Assembly: GCA_005885405.1 (NCBI GenBank)
Contig: VAYN01000018.1
Location: 87,596 to 151,595 of the forward strand
Reading direction: 5' to 3'
DNA: 64,000 nucleotides
Source of the DNA: Actinomycetota bacterium
GTDB lineage: Bacteria; Actinomycetota; Thermoleophilia; Solirubrobacterales; 70-9
Both the position numbers and the translations under genes were made by a program. Under the pieces are notes generated by a model that worked only from the letters and a program-made list of their open reading frames with translations, was not told where the DNA came from and made no database searches. Shown here piece by piece: positions 36,632 to 45,803 of the stretch; the stretch's first letter is position 1, and each line of letters starts with the position of its first letter.

Positions 36632-37162
36632 GTGGCGGACCCCGCGATCGGCGAGACCCTCGTCGCCAGAGATGAGCTGCAGCGGCGCATCGCCGAGCTG
36701 GGCGAGGAAATCAGCCGCGACTACGCCGGTCGCGAGCTGGTCCTGGTTGGGGTGCTGAAGGGGGCGGTCCTCTTCCTCGCCGACCTGATGCGCCACCTCG
36801 ACGTCCCCTGCGAGATCGATTTCATGGCCGTCTCCAGCTATGGATCGCTAACCGACTCCTCCGGGGTGGTCCGGATCCTCAAGGACCTCGACGCTCCGAT
36901 CAAGGACCGCGACGTCCTCATTGTCGAGGACATCGTCGACTCCGGGCTCACCCTGCACTACCTGATGCGCAACCTCAACGCCCGCGAACCGGCTTCGCTC
37001 CAGGCCTGCGCGCTGCTGACCAAGCCAGATCGTCTGCGCACCGACATCACCCCTCCGCGCTATGTCGGGTTCGAGATCGCTAACCGGTTCGCGATCGGAT
37101 ACGGCCTCGACCATGCGCAGAAGTACCGAAACCTAGATTTCGTCGCAGCGCTCGCTGAGTAA
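36632..37162 (+). CDS. hpt: Hypoxanthine phosphoribosyltransferase
   Basis: 176 aa. The PRPP-binding motif is DVLIVEDIVDSGLTL, and LVGVLKGAVLFLADLMRHLDVPCEIDFMAVSSYG is the N-terminal core. The hydrophobic pocket and purine loop are in VGFEIANRFAIGYGLDHAQKYRNLDFVAAL. It salvages hypoxanthine/guanine to IMP/GMP. GTG 36632 is chosen because it lies 7 nt after TAGACT and matches homologue starts. It sits between tilS and ftsH, a classic order. Confidence 0.95.
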   Translation: MADPAIGETLVARDELQRRIAELGEEISRDYAGRELVLVGVLKGAVLFLADLMRHLDVPCEIDFMAVSSYGSLTDSSGVVRILKDLDAPIKDRDVLIVEDIVDSGLTLHYLMRNLNAREPASLQACALLTKPDRLRTDITPPRYVGFEIANRFAIGYGLDHAQKYRNLDFVAALAE

Positions 37163-37198
37163 CGCGGAAATTCCGCCCTGGTACGCTGATTCTCACCT

Positions 37199-39148
<1,950 letters not shown>

Positions 39149-39161
39149 CTCCGAGGTTCTC

Positions 39162-39947
39162 GTGGCCAAGCTGATGGGGGTCGTCAACGTGACCCCCGAC
39201 TCGTTCTCCGACGGCGGTCTCTACCTGGACCCCGCTGCCGCGATCGCCCACGGGCGGGAGCTGGTGGCCACCGGGGCGGAGATCCTCGACGTCGGTGGCG
39301 AATCGACCCGGCCGGGAGCCGAGCCGGTGGCGGCCGAGGAGGAGATGAGGCGGGTTGTCCCGGTCGTCGAGGGCTTGCGGGAGCTCGACTGCGAAATCTC
39401 GGTCGACACCTCGAAGGCGGCCGTCGCGGCGGCAGCTCTCGAGGCCGGGGCGATGATCGTCAACGACGTCACCGCCCTTCGCGGCGACCCGGAGATGGCG
39501 CCGCTGTGCGCCGAGCGGGGCGCCACCGTCGTCCTTATGCACATGCTCGGCGAGCCGCGGACGATGCAGGTGGACCCGCGCTACGACGACGTCGTCGCCG
39601 ATGTAAAGGCGTTCCTCGCCGCGCGACTACAGGCCGCAACCGCGGCCGGGATCGCCGAGGAGCGGGTCTGGCTCGACCCCGGGATCGGTTTCGGCAAGAC
39701 CGCCGCCCACAACATGGAGCTGTTGCGGCGGCTTGGCGAGCTCCGCGAGCTCGGGCGGCCGCTGGTGATCGGGACCTCGCGCAAGAGCTTCATCGGCAAG
39801 CTCGACGGCTCCGCCGCGGGCGAGCGCCTCGGCGGCACGATTGCCTCCTCGGTCCTCGCCGCTGTCGAGGGGGCCGAGGTCCTGCGGGTCCACGACGTCG
39901 CCGAGATGCGCCAGGCGTTGGCCGTGGCCATGGCGATACTCGGGTAG
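39162..39947 (+). CDS. folP: Dihydropteroate synthase
   Basis: 261 aa. It joins p-aminobenzoate to the pterin diphosphate in folate synthesis. Motifs: MGVVNVTPDSFSDGG, DVGGESTRPGAEPV, ISVDTSKAAVAAAALEAGAMIVNDVTAL, DPGIGFGKTAAHN and GTSRKSFIG. GAGG lies 6 bases before GTG 39162; the track's earlier start lies in the ftsH end. folB and folK follow with gaps of 9 and 3 bp, so the three form one operon. Confidence 0.96.
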   Translation: MAKLMGVVNVTPDSFSDGGLYLDPAAAIAHGRELVATGAEILDVGGESTRPGAEPVAAEEEMRRVVPVVEGLRELDCEISVDTSKAAVAAAALEAGAMIVNDVTALRGDPEMAPLCAERGATVVLMHMLGEPRTMQVDPRYDDVVADVKAFLAARLQAATAAGIAEERVWLDPGIGFGKTAAHNMELLRRLGELRELGRPLVIGTSRKSFIGKLDGSAAGERLGGTIASSVLAAVEGAEVLRVHDVAEMRQALAVAMAILG

Positions 39948-39956
39948 CTTCCAGCC

Positions 39957-40373
39957 ATGGAGAGCCACGACAACGGGATTGAGTCGAGCGCCGAAATCGA
40001 GTTGCGTGGCCTCTCGATCTACACCCACCACGGTGTCTCCGAAGCCGAGCAGGAGGTCGGGCAGCGGCTCGAGTTCGACATCTCCTTCGACGTCCCCGAC
40101 TGCGACGCCGTACTCACCGACCGGCTAGAGGACACGATCGACTACGGGGCTGTCTGCGACATCGTCACCCTCGCCGCGACCGAGCGCAGCTACAAAACGC
40201 TGGAGCGCCTGGCGCAGGTGGTGGGGGAGCGGTTAATGGAGCGCTACGGCTGCGAATCGGTCCGCGTCCGCGCCGCCAAGCCGGAGCCGCCGCTGCCGCT
40301 GGCAATCCAGGAGGTGGCGGTCGAGGTGACGCAAGAGCGCGCGGTCGCAGAAGACGACGACGCCGAGGGCTAG
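39957..40373 (+). CDS. folB: Dihydroneopterin aldolase
   Basis: 138 aa. It converts 7,8-dihydroneopterin to 6-hydroxymethyl-dihydropterin. LRGLSIYTHHGVSEAEQEVGQRLEFD is the signature region. DTIDYGAVCDIV and the Lys in KPEPPLPLAIQEVAVEV complete the active site. An acidic C-terminal tail (AEDDDAEG) is extra. It lies between folP and folK in the expected biosynthetic cluster. Confidence 0.94.
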   Translation: MESHDNGIESSAEIELRGLSIYTHHGVSEAEQEVGQRLEFDISFDVPDCDAVLTDRLEDTIDYGAVCDIVTLAATERSYKTLERLAQVVGERLMERYGCESVRVRAAKPEPPLPLAIQEVAVEVTQERAVAEDDDAEG

Positions 40374-40376
40374 CCG

Positions 40377-40874
40377 TTGGCTGCAGAGAAGCGGACCGGC
40401 TACCTCGGCCTCGGCTCCAACGTCGGCGACTCTGCCGGCCACCTGCGGGAGGCGGTCGAGCTGCTCGAAGCCGAGGGGATCGAGGTCGACGCCGTCTCCT
40501 CCATCTACGTCACTGAGCCGGTCGGCGAGATCCTCGAACAGCCCGACTTCCTCAACGCCGCCGTCCGCATCCACACCGAGCTCGAGCCCGAAGAGCTGCT
40601 TAGCGCCTGCAAGCGGGTTGAGGCCGAGCGCGGCCGCTCCTTCGAGGCGCCCCGCCACAGCCCCCGTCCGCTCGACGTCGACCTGCTCCTCCTCGACGAC
40701 CTTGAACTCAGCACCGATCGCCTCACCCTGCCGCATCGCGAGGTGAGGACCCGCCGCTTCGTCCTCGTCCCCCTGCTTGAGCTCGACCCGGAGCTGACGC
40801 TCCCCGACGGGACCCGCCTGGCTGAGGCTCTGGCGGCCCTCCCGGCGGGGCAGCGGGTAGACCGAAGACCGTAA
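40377..40874 (+). CDS. folK: 2-amino-4-hydroxy-6-hydroxymethyldihydropteridine pyrophosphokinase
   Basis: 165 aa. It makes the pterin diphosphate used by FolP. YLGLGSNVGDSAGHL, SSIYVTEPVG and the signature RPLDVDLLLLDDLELSTDRLTLPHREVRTRRFVLVPLLEL are complete. The start is TTG 40377, 3 bp after folB, with GAGGG 7 bases upstream. It is the last gene of the folate operon. The next gene has its own promoter. Confidence 0.95.
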   Translation: MAAEKRTGYLGLGSNVGDSAGHLREAVELLEAEGIEVDAVSSIYVTEPVGEILEQPDFLNAAVRIHTELEPEELLSACKRVEAERGRSFEAPRHSPRPLDVDLLLLDDLELSTDRLTLPHREVRTRRFVLVPLLELDPELTLPDGTRLAEALAALPAGQRVDRRP

Positions 40875-40896
40875 AGTCTTAAATACTGAGCTGTTC

Positions 40897-40924
40897 TTGA
40901 CGCAAACCCTGCCGGTGTTCTAAA
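40897..40924 (+). promoter_or_regulatory. Promoter of the DUF4231-TIR pair
   Basis: TTGACG-N16-TCTAAA lies in a locally AT-rich stretch between folK and the DUF4231 gene, 12 bp before the start codon. The pair is therefore probably not part of the folate operon. Confidence 0.5.
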
Positions 40925-40936
40925 CCCAGGTGGCGT

Positions 40937-41416
40937 ATGGAGAGCTCCCTCAGCGAAGTGGTGGCCGAGCCCGAGGTGCGGGAGCCGTTGCCCGCGCGCC
41001 CGGCCTGGGAGCGACTCGAGGAACAGATTGACTGGTACGACCGGAAAAGCCAGTCCGACCAGCGCGTCTACAAGGCGATGAAGGTCTGCCAGATCGTCAC
41101 CGCGGCGGCGATGCCCTTCGCGGCCAGCATTTCAGCCCCGATCTGGGTTGCCGGTGGCGGTGGCGCCCTAATCGTCGTCATCGAGGGCATCCAGCAGCTG
41201 ATGCAGTACCAGCAGAACTGGATCACCTACCGAGCCACCTGTGAGCGGCTCAAGCACGAGAAGTTCCTCTACCTCTCCCACGCCGGCCCCTACGCCGCCG
41301 CGCTCGATCCCGATGTCCTCCTCGCCGAACGGGTCGAGAGCCTGGTCTCCCAGGAGCACGCAGCCTGGGCGGCCAACCGCGAGGAAGTCGGCAAGAAGGT
41401 GGGGGGTGAGGGATGA
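40937..41416 (+). CDS. DUF4231 (SLATT-type) two-TM protein
   Basis: 159 aa. The N-terminus is soluble and charged (RPAWERLEEQIDWYDRKSQSDQRVYKAMKVCQIV), as in DUF4231. Two adjacent hydrophobic segments follow (IVTAAAMPFAASISAPIWV and GGGGALIVVIEGI). The C-terminal helix has the family-type pattern QLMQYQQNWITYRATCERLKHEKFLYL. SLATT families are predicted 2-TM effectors in nucleotide-second-messenger defence and conflict systems (known from genomic surveys). The TIR gene follows with a 4-bp overlap (ATGA), which indicates a two-protein module. Function here is inferred from family and neighbour only. Confidence 0.82.
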   Translation: MESSLSEVVAEPEVREPLPARPAWERLEEQIDWYDRKSQSDQRVYKAMKVCQIVTAAAMPFAASISAPIWVAGGGGALIVVIEGIQQLMQYQQNWITYRATCERLKHEKFLYLSHAGPYAAALDPDVLLAERVESLVSQEHAAWAANREEVGKKVGGEG

Positions 41417-42180
41417 CCGTCGAGACCGAGACCGGCCCTGCTCCCAGCACGACCTCGCAGAAGGTCTTCATCTGTTATCGCCGCCAGGAGACCGCCCCTT
41501 ACGCCGGCCGTCTCTACGACGCGATGGTTGCCAAGTTCGGCGCCGAGAACGTCTTCATGGACCTCGACCTGGACCCCGGCGTGGACTTCGTCGACCGGAT
41601 CACGCGTGTGGTCTCGGGCTGCGTCGCGCTGATCGTCGTCATCGGCCCCCGTTGGGCCGAGCTCGAGAACGAGGACGGGACGCGCCGCATCGCCGATCCC
41701 GAAGACTTCGTCCGCCTCGAGGTCGAAACGGGCCTGAAGCGCAACGACGTGAAGCTGATCCCGGCGCTCGTCGGCGGTGCCCGGATGCCGCGGCGGGAGG
41801 ATCTGCCGCCGGAGCTGCAGGGGTTGGCGCGACGCAACGCGCTGGAACTAAGCGAGGGACGCTGGCGCTATGACGTCGGCCGTTTGGTCGACACCCTGGA
41901 TGAGCTACTGCCGGTAGTCGAGAGCAGCCACCGAGTAGGGCCACCGCAGCCTTCGCCCGCGGCCAGAGGATGGCTGCCGGCCTTCGAAGGAGCCACCGTA
42001 GCCGGGCTCGCCGCACTCCTCGGGCGTCTTCTCGCCGAATCGATCGGCGAATTGAAGAACGCCGAACCCAACGAACCGGATCCGGAAATGATCGAACACA
42101 TCTGGACCGAGCTGGCGCGCCGGACCGGCAGCGGGTCTTCGCCGCACCGCCGGGCAGGTGGATCGCGAAGGGCCTCCTGA
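41413..42180 (+). CDS. TIR-domain protein (probable C-terminal frameshift)
   Basis: 255 aa. Residues about 17-150 form a TIR domain: KVFICYRRQETAPYAGRLYDAMVAKFG, NVFMDLDLDPGVDFVDRI, CVALIVVIGPRW, and the presumed catalytic Glu in DFVRLEVETGLKRNDVKLIPALV. Bacterial TIRs often cleave NAD or make cyclic-ADP-ribose signals. After about 190 comes a hydrophobic segment (EGATVAGLAALLGRLL) and EMIEHIWTELARR. The last about 17 residues (GSGSSPHRRAGGSRRAS) are low quality. In the -1 frame a membrane protein-like sequence continues without a start codon, so an indel near 42115-42135 is likely. The start overlaps the DUF4231 stop. Confidence 0.85.
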   Translation: MTVETETGPAPSTTSQKVFICYRRQETAPYAGRLYDAMVAKFGAENVFMDLDLDPGVDFVDRITRVVSGCVALIVVIGPRWAELENEDGTRRIADPEDFVRLEVETGLKRNDVKLIPALVGGARMPRREDLPPELQGLARRNALELSEGRWRYDVGRLVDTLDELLPVVESSHRVGPPQPSPAARGWLPAFEGATVAGLAALLGRLLAESIGELKNAEPNEPDPEMIEHIWTELARRTGSGSSPHRRAGGSRRAS

Positions 42181-42551
42181 TCGGCGGCATCGCGGGGCTC
42201 GTCGGCGGCCTCATCTGGACCCTCCCCGTCTACTACCCCGATGCGAAGGCAGAATTCGACAAACGCGCCTCCATAGAACTCGCCTCCCTCGCTGTCTCCG
42301 GCGGCGTTCTCGGCGTGCTGATCGGGTCGATCTGGCGGCCGCCGCGGCGCTCGGCTGCGTTTTGGTCGGGGGCGGTCGCCGGCTTGGTTGTCGCCGCCAT
42401 CGTCTGGGCGGTCTCCTGGAAGACGAAAACGGCGGACCAGCGGGTTTGGCTCTCGGGCCTGGCGGCGGCCCTGATTACGGCCTCGGTGGTGGCGACGATG
42501 CTGGCGCGCGATCGCGCCGGCGCGGGAACCCGCGCAGCCGAACCGGGCTAG
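42135..42551 (+). pseudogene. Probable displaced C-terminal membrane part of the TIR protein
   Basis: The frame reads VFAAPPGRWIAKGLLIGGIAGLVGGLIWTL... with four hydrophobic segments (WIAKGLLIGGIAGLVGGLI, LAVSGGVLGVLIGSI, SGAVAGLVVAAIVWAV, LAAALITASVVATML). No ATG/GTG/TTG occurs between the TIR stop and the first segment. The track's ATG at 41970 leads through shadow residues. I infer that it was joined to the TIR gene and is now out of frame. The alternative is a separate gene starting at CTG 42177, which overlaps the TIR stop. Confidence 0.6.
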
Positions 42552-43303
42552 GCGGCGGCCGGCTCGCCGCGGAGCGGCGCCATCCACTCGGGCGGAATTA
42601 TCGGTGGCATCTTGCCCGGGTAATTCGGGACAAACCGCCTCGCCAAGTCGCCGGCGGGGCGAGCCTCGATCAGCGGCCGCAGGTCGTCGAGGGTCATCGC
42701 CAGCCCGATGCTGGGTGCGATTTGGAAATCGGCGGCGTTCGGGCGCTCGCCGTTGACGACGCCGCTCTTGACGTAGGCGTCGACCTTGTCGAGCAGGGCC
42801 GGCAGCTTCTCCAGGGCGCGGCGGGCGTTCTCGTCGCTGGCTTCGTTGAAGCGGGCGGAGAGGGCGACGATCGGCGCCGCGGTCTTCACCGCCAGCCCGA
42901 TCGGCATCCCGATCCGGGCTCCCTCGGAGTAGCCGCGCAAGGGGGAGTGGTCCTTCTTCATTCCCCACCAGAGGATCTGGCGGATCGGGTGCTGCAGCTC
43001 CTCGTCGCCGAAGCGCTCGGCCTCTTCGACCGCGGCCCGCTGGTCGGGGTCAGCGGGGAGCAGCGGCGGCTCCGGGCGCAGGCGGTCGAGCTCGTGGGCG
43101 ATCGGCCGCGAGCCCTGGACCTTGTCCCCGTCAACCTTCAGCGCCGGCACCGTGACGCCGGGGAAACCGGCGGCGCGCAGGACTCCCTTGGAGATCACCG
43201 GCAGCAGGTCGGTGCGCTTGTAGTCGATGCCCTTGTGCTTGAGCATCAGCTCGACGGCGATGCTCGGGTGCGAGGCCGGAATCACGAATAGGCGGGCTTT
43301 CAT
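42548..43303 (-). CDS. Glutathione S-transferase-like protein
   Basis: 251 aa. The thioredoxin-like N-terminal domain reads KARLFVIPASHPSIAVELMLKHKGIDYKRTDLLPVI, GVTVPALKVDGDKVQGSRPIAHELD (cis-Pro and the S-rich acid site). An all-helical C-terminal domain follows (AEERFGDEELQHPIRQILWW...NGERPNAADFQIAPSIGLAM). The exact thiol cofactor in an actinobacterium is uncertain, since glutathione may be absent; a mycothiol or stress-related role is possible. Its stop overlaps the TIR-remnant stop by 4 bp (convergent). It is divergent from coaX. Confidence 0.85.
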   Translation of the reverse strand: MKARLFVIPASHPSIAVELMLKHKGIDYKRTDLLPVISKGVLRAAGFPGVTVPALKVDGDKVQGSRPIAHELDRLRPEPPLLPADPDQRAAVEEAERFGDEELQHPIRQILWWGMKKDHSPLRGYSEGARIGMPIGLAVKTAAPIVALSARFNEASDENARRALEKLPALLDKVDAYVKSGVVNGERPNAADFQIAPSIGLAMTLDDLRPLIEARPAGDLARRFVPNYPGKMPPIIPPEWMAPLRGEPAAA

Positions 43304-43371
43304 CGGGCGATCCTAAGCGGAAGCGACCCTGTTTGGCTACCTGGCCAGTCGGCGCCCGCGATAATCCCGCC

Positions 43372-44133
43372 ATGCTCCTCGCGGTCGACGTCGGCAACAC
43401 CCAGACCCACCTGGGCGCTTTCGACGGCGAGCGCCTGGTCGAGCACTGGCGCTTCCAGACTCGATCCGGCGCGACCGGGGACGAGCTGGCGGAGCGGATC
43501 GCCGGCCTCTTCTCGCTCTCGAAGATGTCCTTCGACGAGATCGACGCCGTCTGCGTCTCCTCGGTGGTGCCGCCACTCGGCAGCCAGTTCGAAGAGCTGG
43601 CGGAGCGCTACCTCGATGCCGGCTGCCTGACGATCGGGCCCGGGGTCAAGACCGGGATGCCGATCCGGATTGAGAACCCGCTCGAGGTCGGCGCCGACCG
43701 GCTCGTCAACGCGATCGCCGGCTACGAGCGCTTCGGCGAGGCCTGCGTCGTCGTCGATTTCGGGACCGGGATCAACATCGACGCCGTCTCCGCCGATGGC
43801 GAGTACCTCGGCGGCGCGATCGGCCCCGGCCTCGCGACCTCGCTCAGCGCCCTGATCGAACGCGCCGCCCGCATCACTCGCCTCGACCTCGATCAGCCTT
43901 CTGAGGCGATCGGCCGCTCGACCCGGGCAGCGATCCAGTCCGGGTTCGTCTACGGCTTCGCCGGCCTGATCGACGGCATCGTCCGCCGCATGGAAGACGA
44001 GTTGCCCAACCCGCGGCTGCTCGCCACCGGCGGCTACGCAGCCACCGTCGTCCCCTTCACCGAGACGATCGACGAGGTCGACGATCTGCTGACCTTGAAG
44101 GGACTGCGACTGATCCATGAGCGCAACCAATGA
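43372..44133 (+). CDS. coaX: Type III pantothenate kinase
   Basis: 253 aa. The first step of CoA synthesis from pantothenate, with monovalent-cation dependence. MLLAVDVGNTQTHLGAF is the phosphate-binding start, GADRLVNAIAGYERF and DFGTGINIDAVSADGEYLGGAIGPGL are type III signatures, and GGYA ends the core. The start is ATG 43372; GATAAT lies 6 nt upstream, so the track's earlier start (43333) is unlikely. The Dus gene overlaps by 17 bp. Confidence 0.95.
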   Translation: MLLAVDVGNTQTHLGAFDGERLVEHWRFQTRSGATGDELAERIAGLFSLSKMSFDEIDAVCVSSVVPPLGSQFEELAERYLDAGCLTIGPGVKTGMPIRIENPLEVGADRLVNAIAGYERFGEACVVVDFGTGINIDAVSADGEYLGGAIGPGLATSLSALIERAARITRLDLDQPSEAIGRSTRAAIQSGFVYGFAGLIDGIVRRMEDELPNPRLLATGGYAATVVPFTETIDEVDDLLTLKGLRLIHERNQ

Positions 44134-45130
44134 CAAGGAAACCGCCCGCCCGGCGCTGACCGAGCCGTTCGAGATCGGCGGCGTGCCGATCGCCAACCGG
44201 GTCCTGCTGGCGCCGCTGGCGGGGATCGGCAACTGGTTCGTCCGCCTCCAGGCCAAACGCCACGGCGCCGGCCTCGCCGTCTCGGAGATGGTCTCCAGCT
44301 TCGCGCTCCACTACCGCAACGAGCGCACGCTGCGGGAGCTGATGCGGATCCATCCCGACGAGCACCCGGTCTCGATGCAGCTGTTCGGCCACGACCCTGA
44401 GGTGATGCGCTCGGGCGCCGCGATCGCCGCCGAGGCCGGGGCCGACCTGATCGACATCAACATGGGCTGCCCGGTGCCGAAGGTGCGGAAGACCGGGGCG
44501 GGGGCCCAGCTCCTGCGCGATCCCGACCTCGCCCTGGCGCTGGCTCGCGGTGCCGCCGAGGGCAGCGGTCTGCCGGTGACGGTGAAGCTGCGCTCAGGGA
44601 TCGAGGCCGGCGACCGCTCCGGCTTCGAGCTGGCGATTCGCCTCGTCGAGGAGGCCGGCGTCGCCGCGATCGGCTTTCACCCCCGCGTCGCCACCAAGGG
44701 CCACAGGGGCAAGCCGGATTACGCGCTCGCGCGCGAGCTGGTTGAGCGGATAGGCGTGCCGGTGATCGTCTCCGGCGGGCTCTCCAGCGCTGAGGCCGCC
44801 CGCCGCGCCTACGAGGAATCGGGCGCCGACGCGGTGATGATCGCCCGCGGCTCCTTCGGCAACCCCTGGGTCTTCGAGGAACTCACCGGCCGCCGCACCG
44901 AGCCCCCGAGCCGGGAGGAGATGGTCGCCGAGTGGCTCTGGGTCACCGACCGGGCCGAGGAGCACCTTGGCGCCGAGCGAGCGCAGCGTTACCTGCGCAA
45001 ATTCCACCCCTGGTACGTGGAGCGGTTGGAGGCGCCGAAAGAGGTCGCGGACGAGCTCCAGCGCAGCGCCGATCTGGCTCGCGCACGGGAGCTGATCGCC
45101 GCGCTTGGATCGCCTGTCCAGGTCGCCTAG
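44117..45130 (+). CDS. dus: tRNA-dihydrouridine synthase
   Basis: 337 aa. An FMN-dependent enzyme that reduces uridines in the tRNA D-loop. NRVLLAPLAGIGNWFVR, QLFGHDPEVM, DINMGCPVPKVRKTGAGAQLL (catalytic Cys), TVKLRSGI, GFHPRVATKGHRGKPDY and SGGLSSAEAARRAYEESGADAVMIARGSFGNPWVF are all family motifs. It most resembles the DusB group by context (coaX-dus-greA-lysS) and motifs; the symbol is kept generic. It overlaps coaX by 17 bp and is therefore co-transcribed. Confidence 0.93.
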   Translation: MSATNDKETARPALTEPFEIGGVPIANRVLLAPLAGIGNWFVRLQAKRHGAGLAVSEMVSSFALHYRNERTLRELMRIHPDEHPVSMQLFGHDPEVMRSGAAIAAEAGADLIDINMGCPVPKVRKTGAGAQLLRDPDLALALARGAAEGSGLPVTVKLRSGIEAGDRSGFELAIRLVEEAGVAAIGFHPRVATKGHRGKPDYALARELVERIGVPVIVSGGLSSAEAARRAYEESGADAVMIARGSFGNPWVFEELTGRRTEPPSREEMVAEWLWVTDRAEEHLGAERAQRYLRKFHPWYVERLEAPKEVADELQRSADLARARELIAALGSPVQVA

Positions 45131-45162
45131 GAGCGCCCGCTACAGGGGCAGCGCCAGGCACT

Positions 45163-45190
45163 TTGGCCAACCAGCCACCATCGCTATAAT
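45163..45190 (+). promoter_or_regulatory. greA promoter
   Basis: TTGGCC-N16-TATAAT (-10 at 45185-45190 is a perfect consensus). Transcription should begin near 45197, giving a leader of about 105 nt before greA. Confidence 0.75.
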
Positions 45191-45201
45191 CGCCGGCTCC
45201 C

Positions 45202-45248
45202 TGCCCGGGGTGCCACCGCCATTTGGGTGTGCATCAGGGCATTTTTTT
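45202..45248 (+). terminator. Terminator-like hairpin in the greA leader
   Basis: A stem of TGCCC/GGGCA encloses TGCCACC/GGTG(T)GCA and is followed by seven T (45242-45248). It lies downstream of the TATAAT promoter and upstream of the greA start, so it can act as an attenuator or end a short leader RNA. Confidence 0.7.
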
Positions 45249-45301
45249 AGGTCTGGGAGACCGCAAAAGCTTCCTTTTTCAATCGCAAAGCGAGGTCGTA
45301 C

Positions 45302-45781
45302 GTGCGTCAGGCCGTCATAACCCCCGAGGGGCTAGAAAAACTCAAAGAGGAAATCGAGTTCCTCTCGACGACCAAACGCCGGGAGGTCGCGGCTCGGATC
45401 AAGGAGGCTCGCGAGGACGGCGACATCTCCGAGAACGCCGAATACGACGACGCCAAGAACGAACAGGCCCTGCTCGAGGGCCGGATCGCCCAGCTGGAGG
45501 AGAAACTGCGCCGCGCCCAGGTGATCGACGAGAAAGCGATCAGCACCGACGAGGTCGCCTTCGGCTCGATCGTCCACGTCAAAGACCAGAAGACCGGCGA
45601 CTCCCAGAAATTCCAGATCGTCGGCTCGACCGAGGCGAACCCGCTCGAGCACAAGCTCTCGAACGAGTCGCCGATCGGCAAAGCGCTGATCGGGAAAAAG
45701 CGCAACGACATCGTCACCGTCGAGGTCCCGCGCGGGCCGAAGAAAAAACTGAAAATCACCAAGATTGAGAAATCGAGCTGA
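45302..45781 (+). CDS. greA: Transcription elongation factor GreA
   Basis: 159 aa. It has an N-terminal coiled coil with the tip acid pair in AREDGDISENAEYDDAKNEQALLEGRI and the C-terminal FKBP-like domain with VGSTEANPLEHKLSNESPIGKALIGKKRNDIVTVEVP. It rescues backtracked RNA polymerase by stimulating transcript cleavage. GTG 45302 is preceded by GAGGT. The start is far from the promoter, unlike the leaderless genes around it. lysS follows 22 bp after the stop. Confidence 0.96.
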   Translation: MRQAVITPEGLEKLKEEIEFLSTTKRREVAARIKEAREDGDISENAEYDDAKNEQALLEGRIAQLEEKLRRAQVIDEKAISTDEVAFGSIVHVKDQKTGDSQKFQIVGSTEANPLEHKLSNESPIGKALIGKKRNDIVTVEVPRGPKKKLKITKIEKSS

Positions 45782-45803
45782 GGCTCGTTAGGCTCGCGCC
45801 CCG

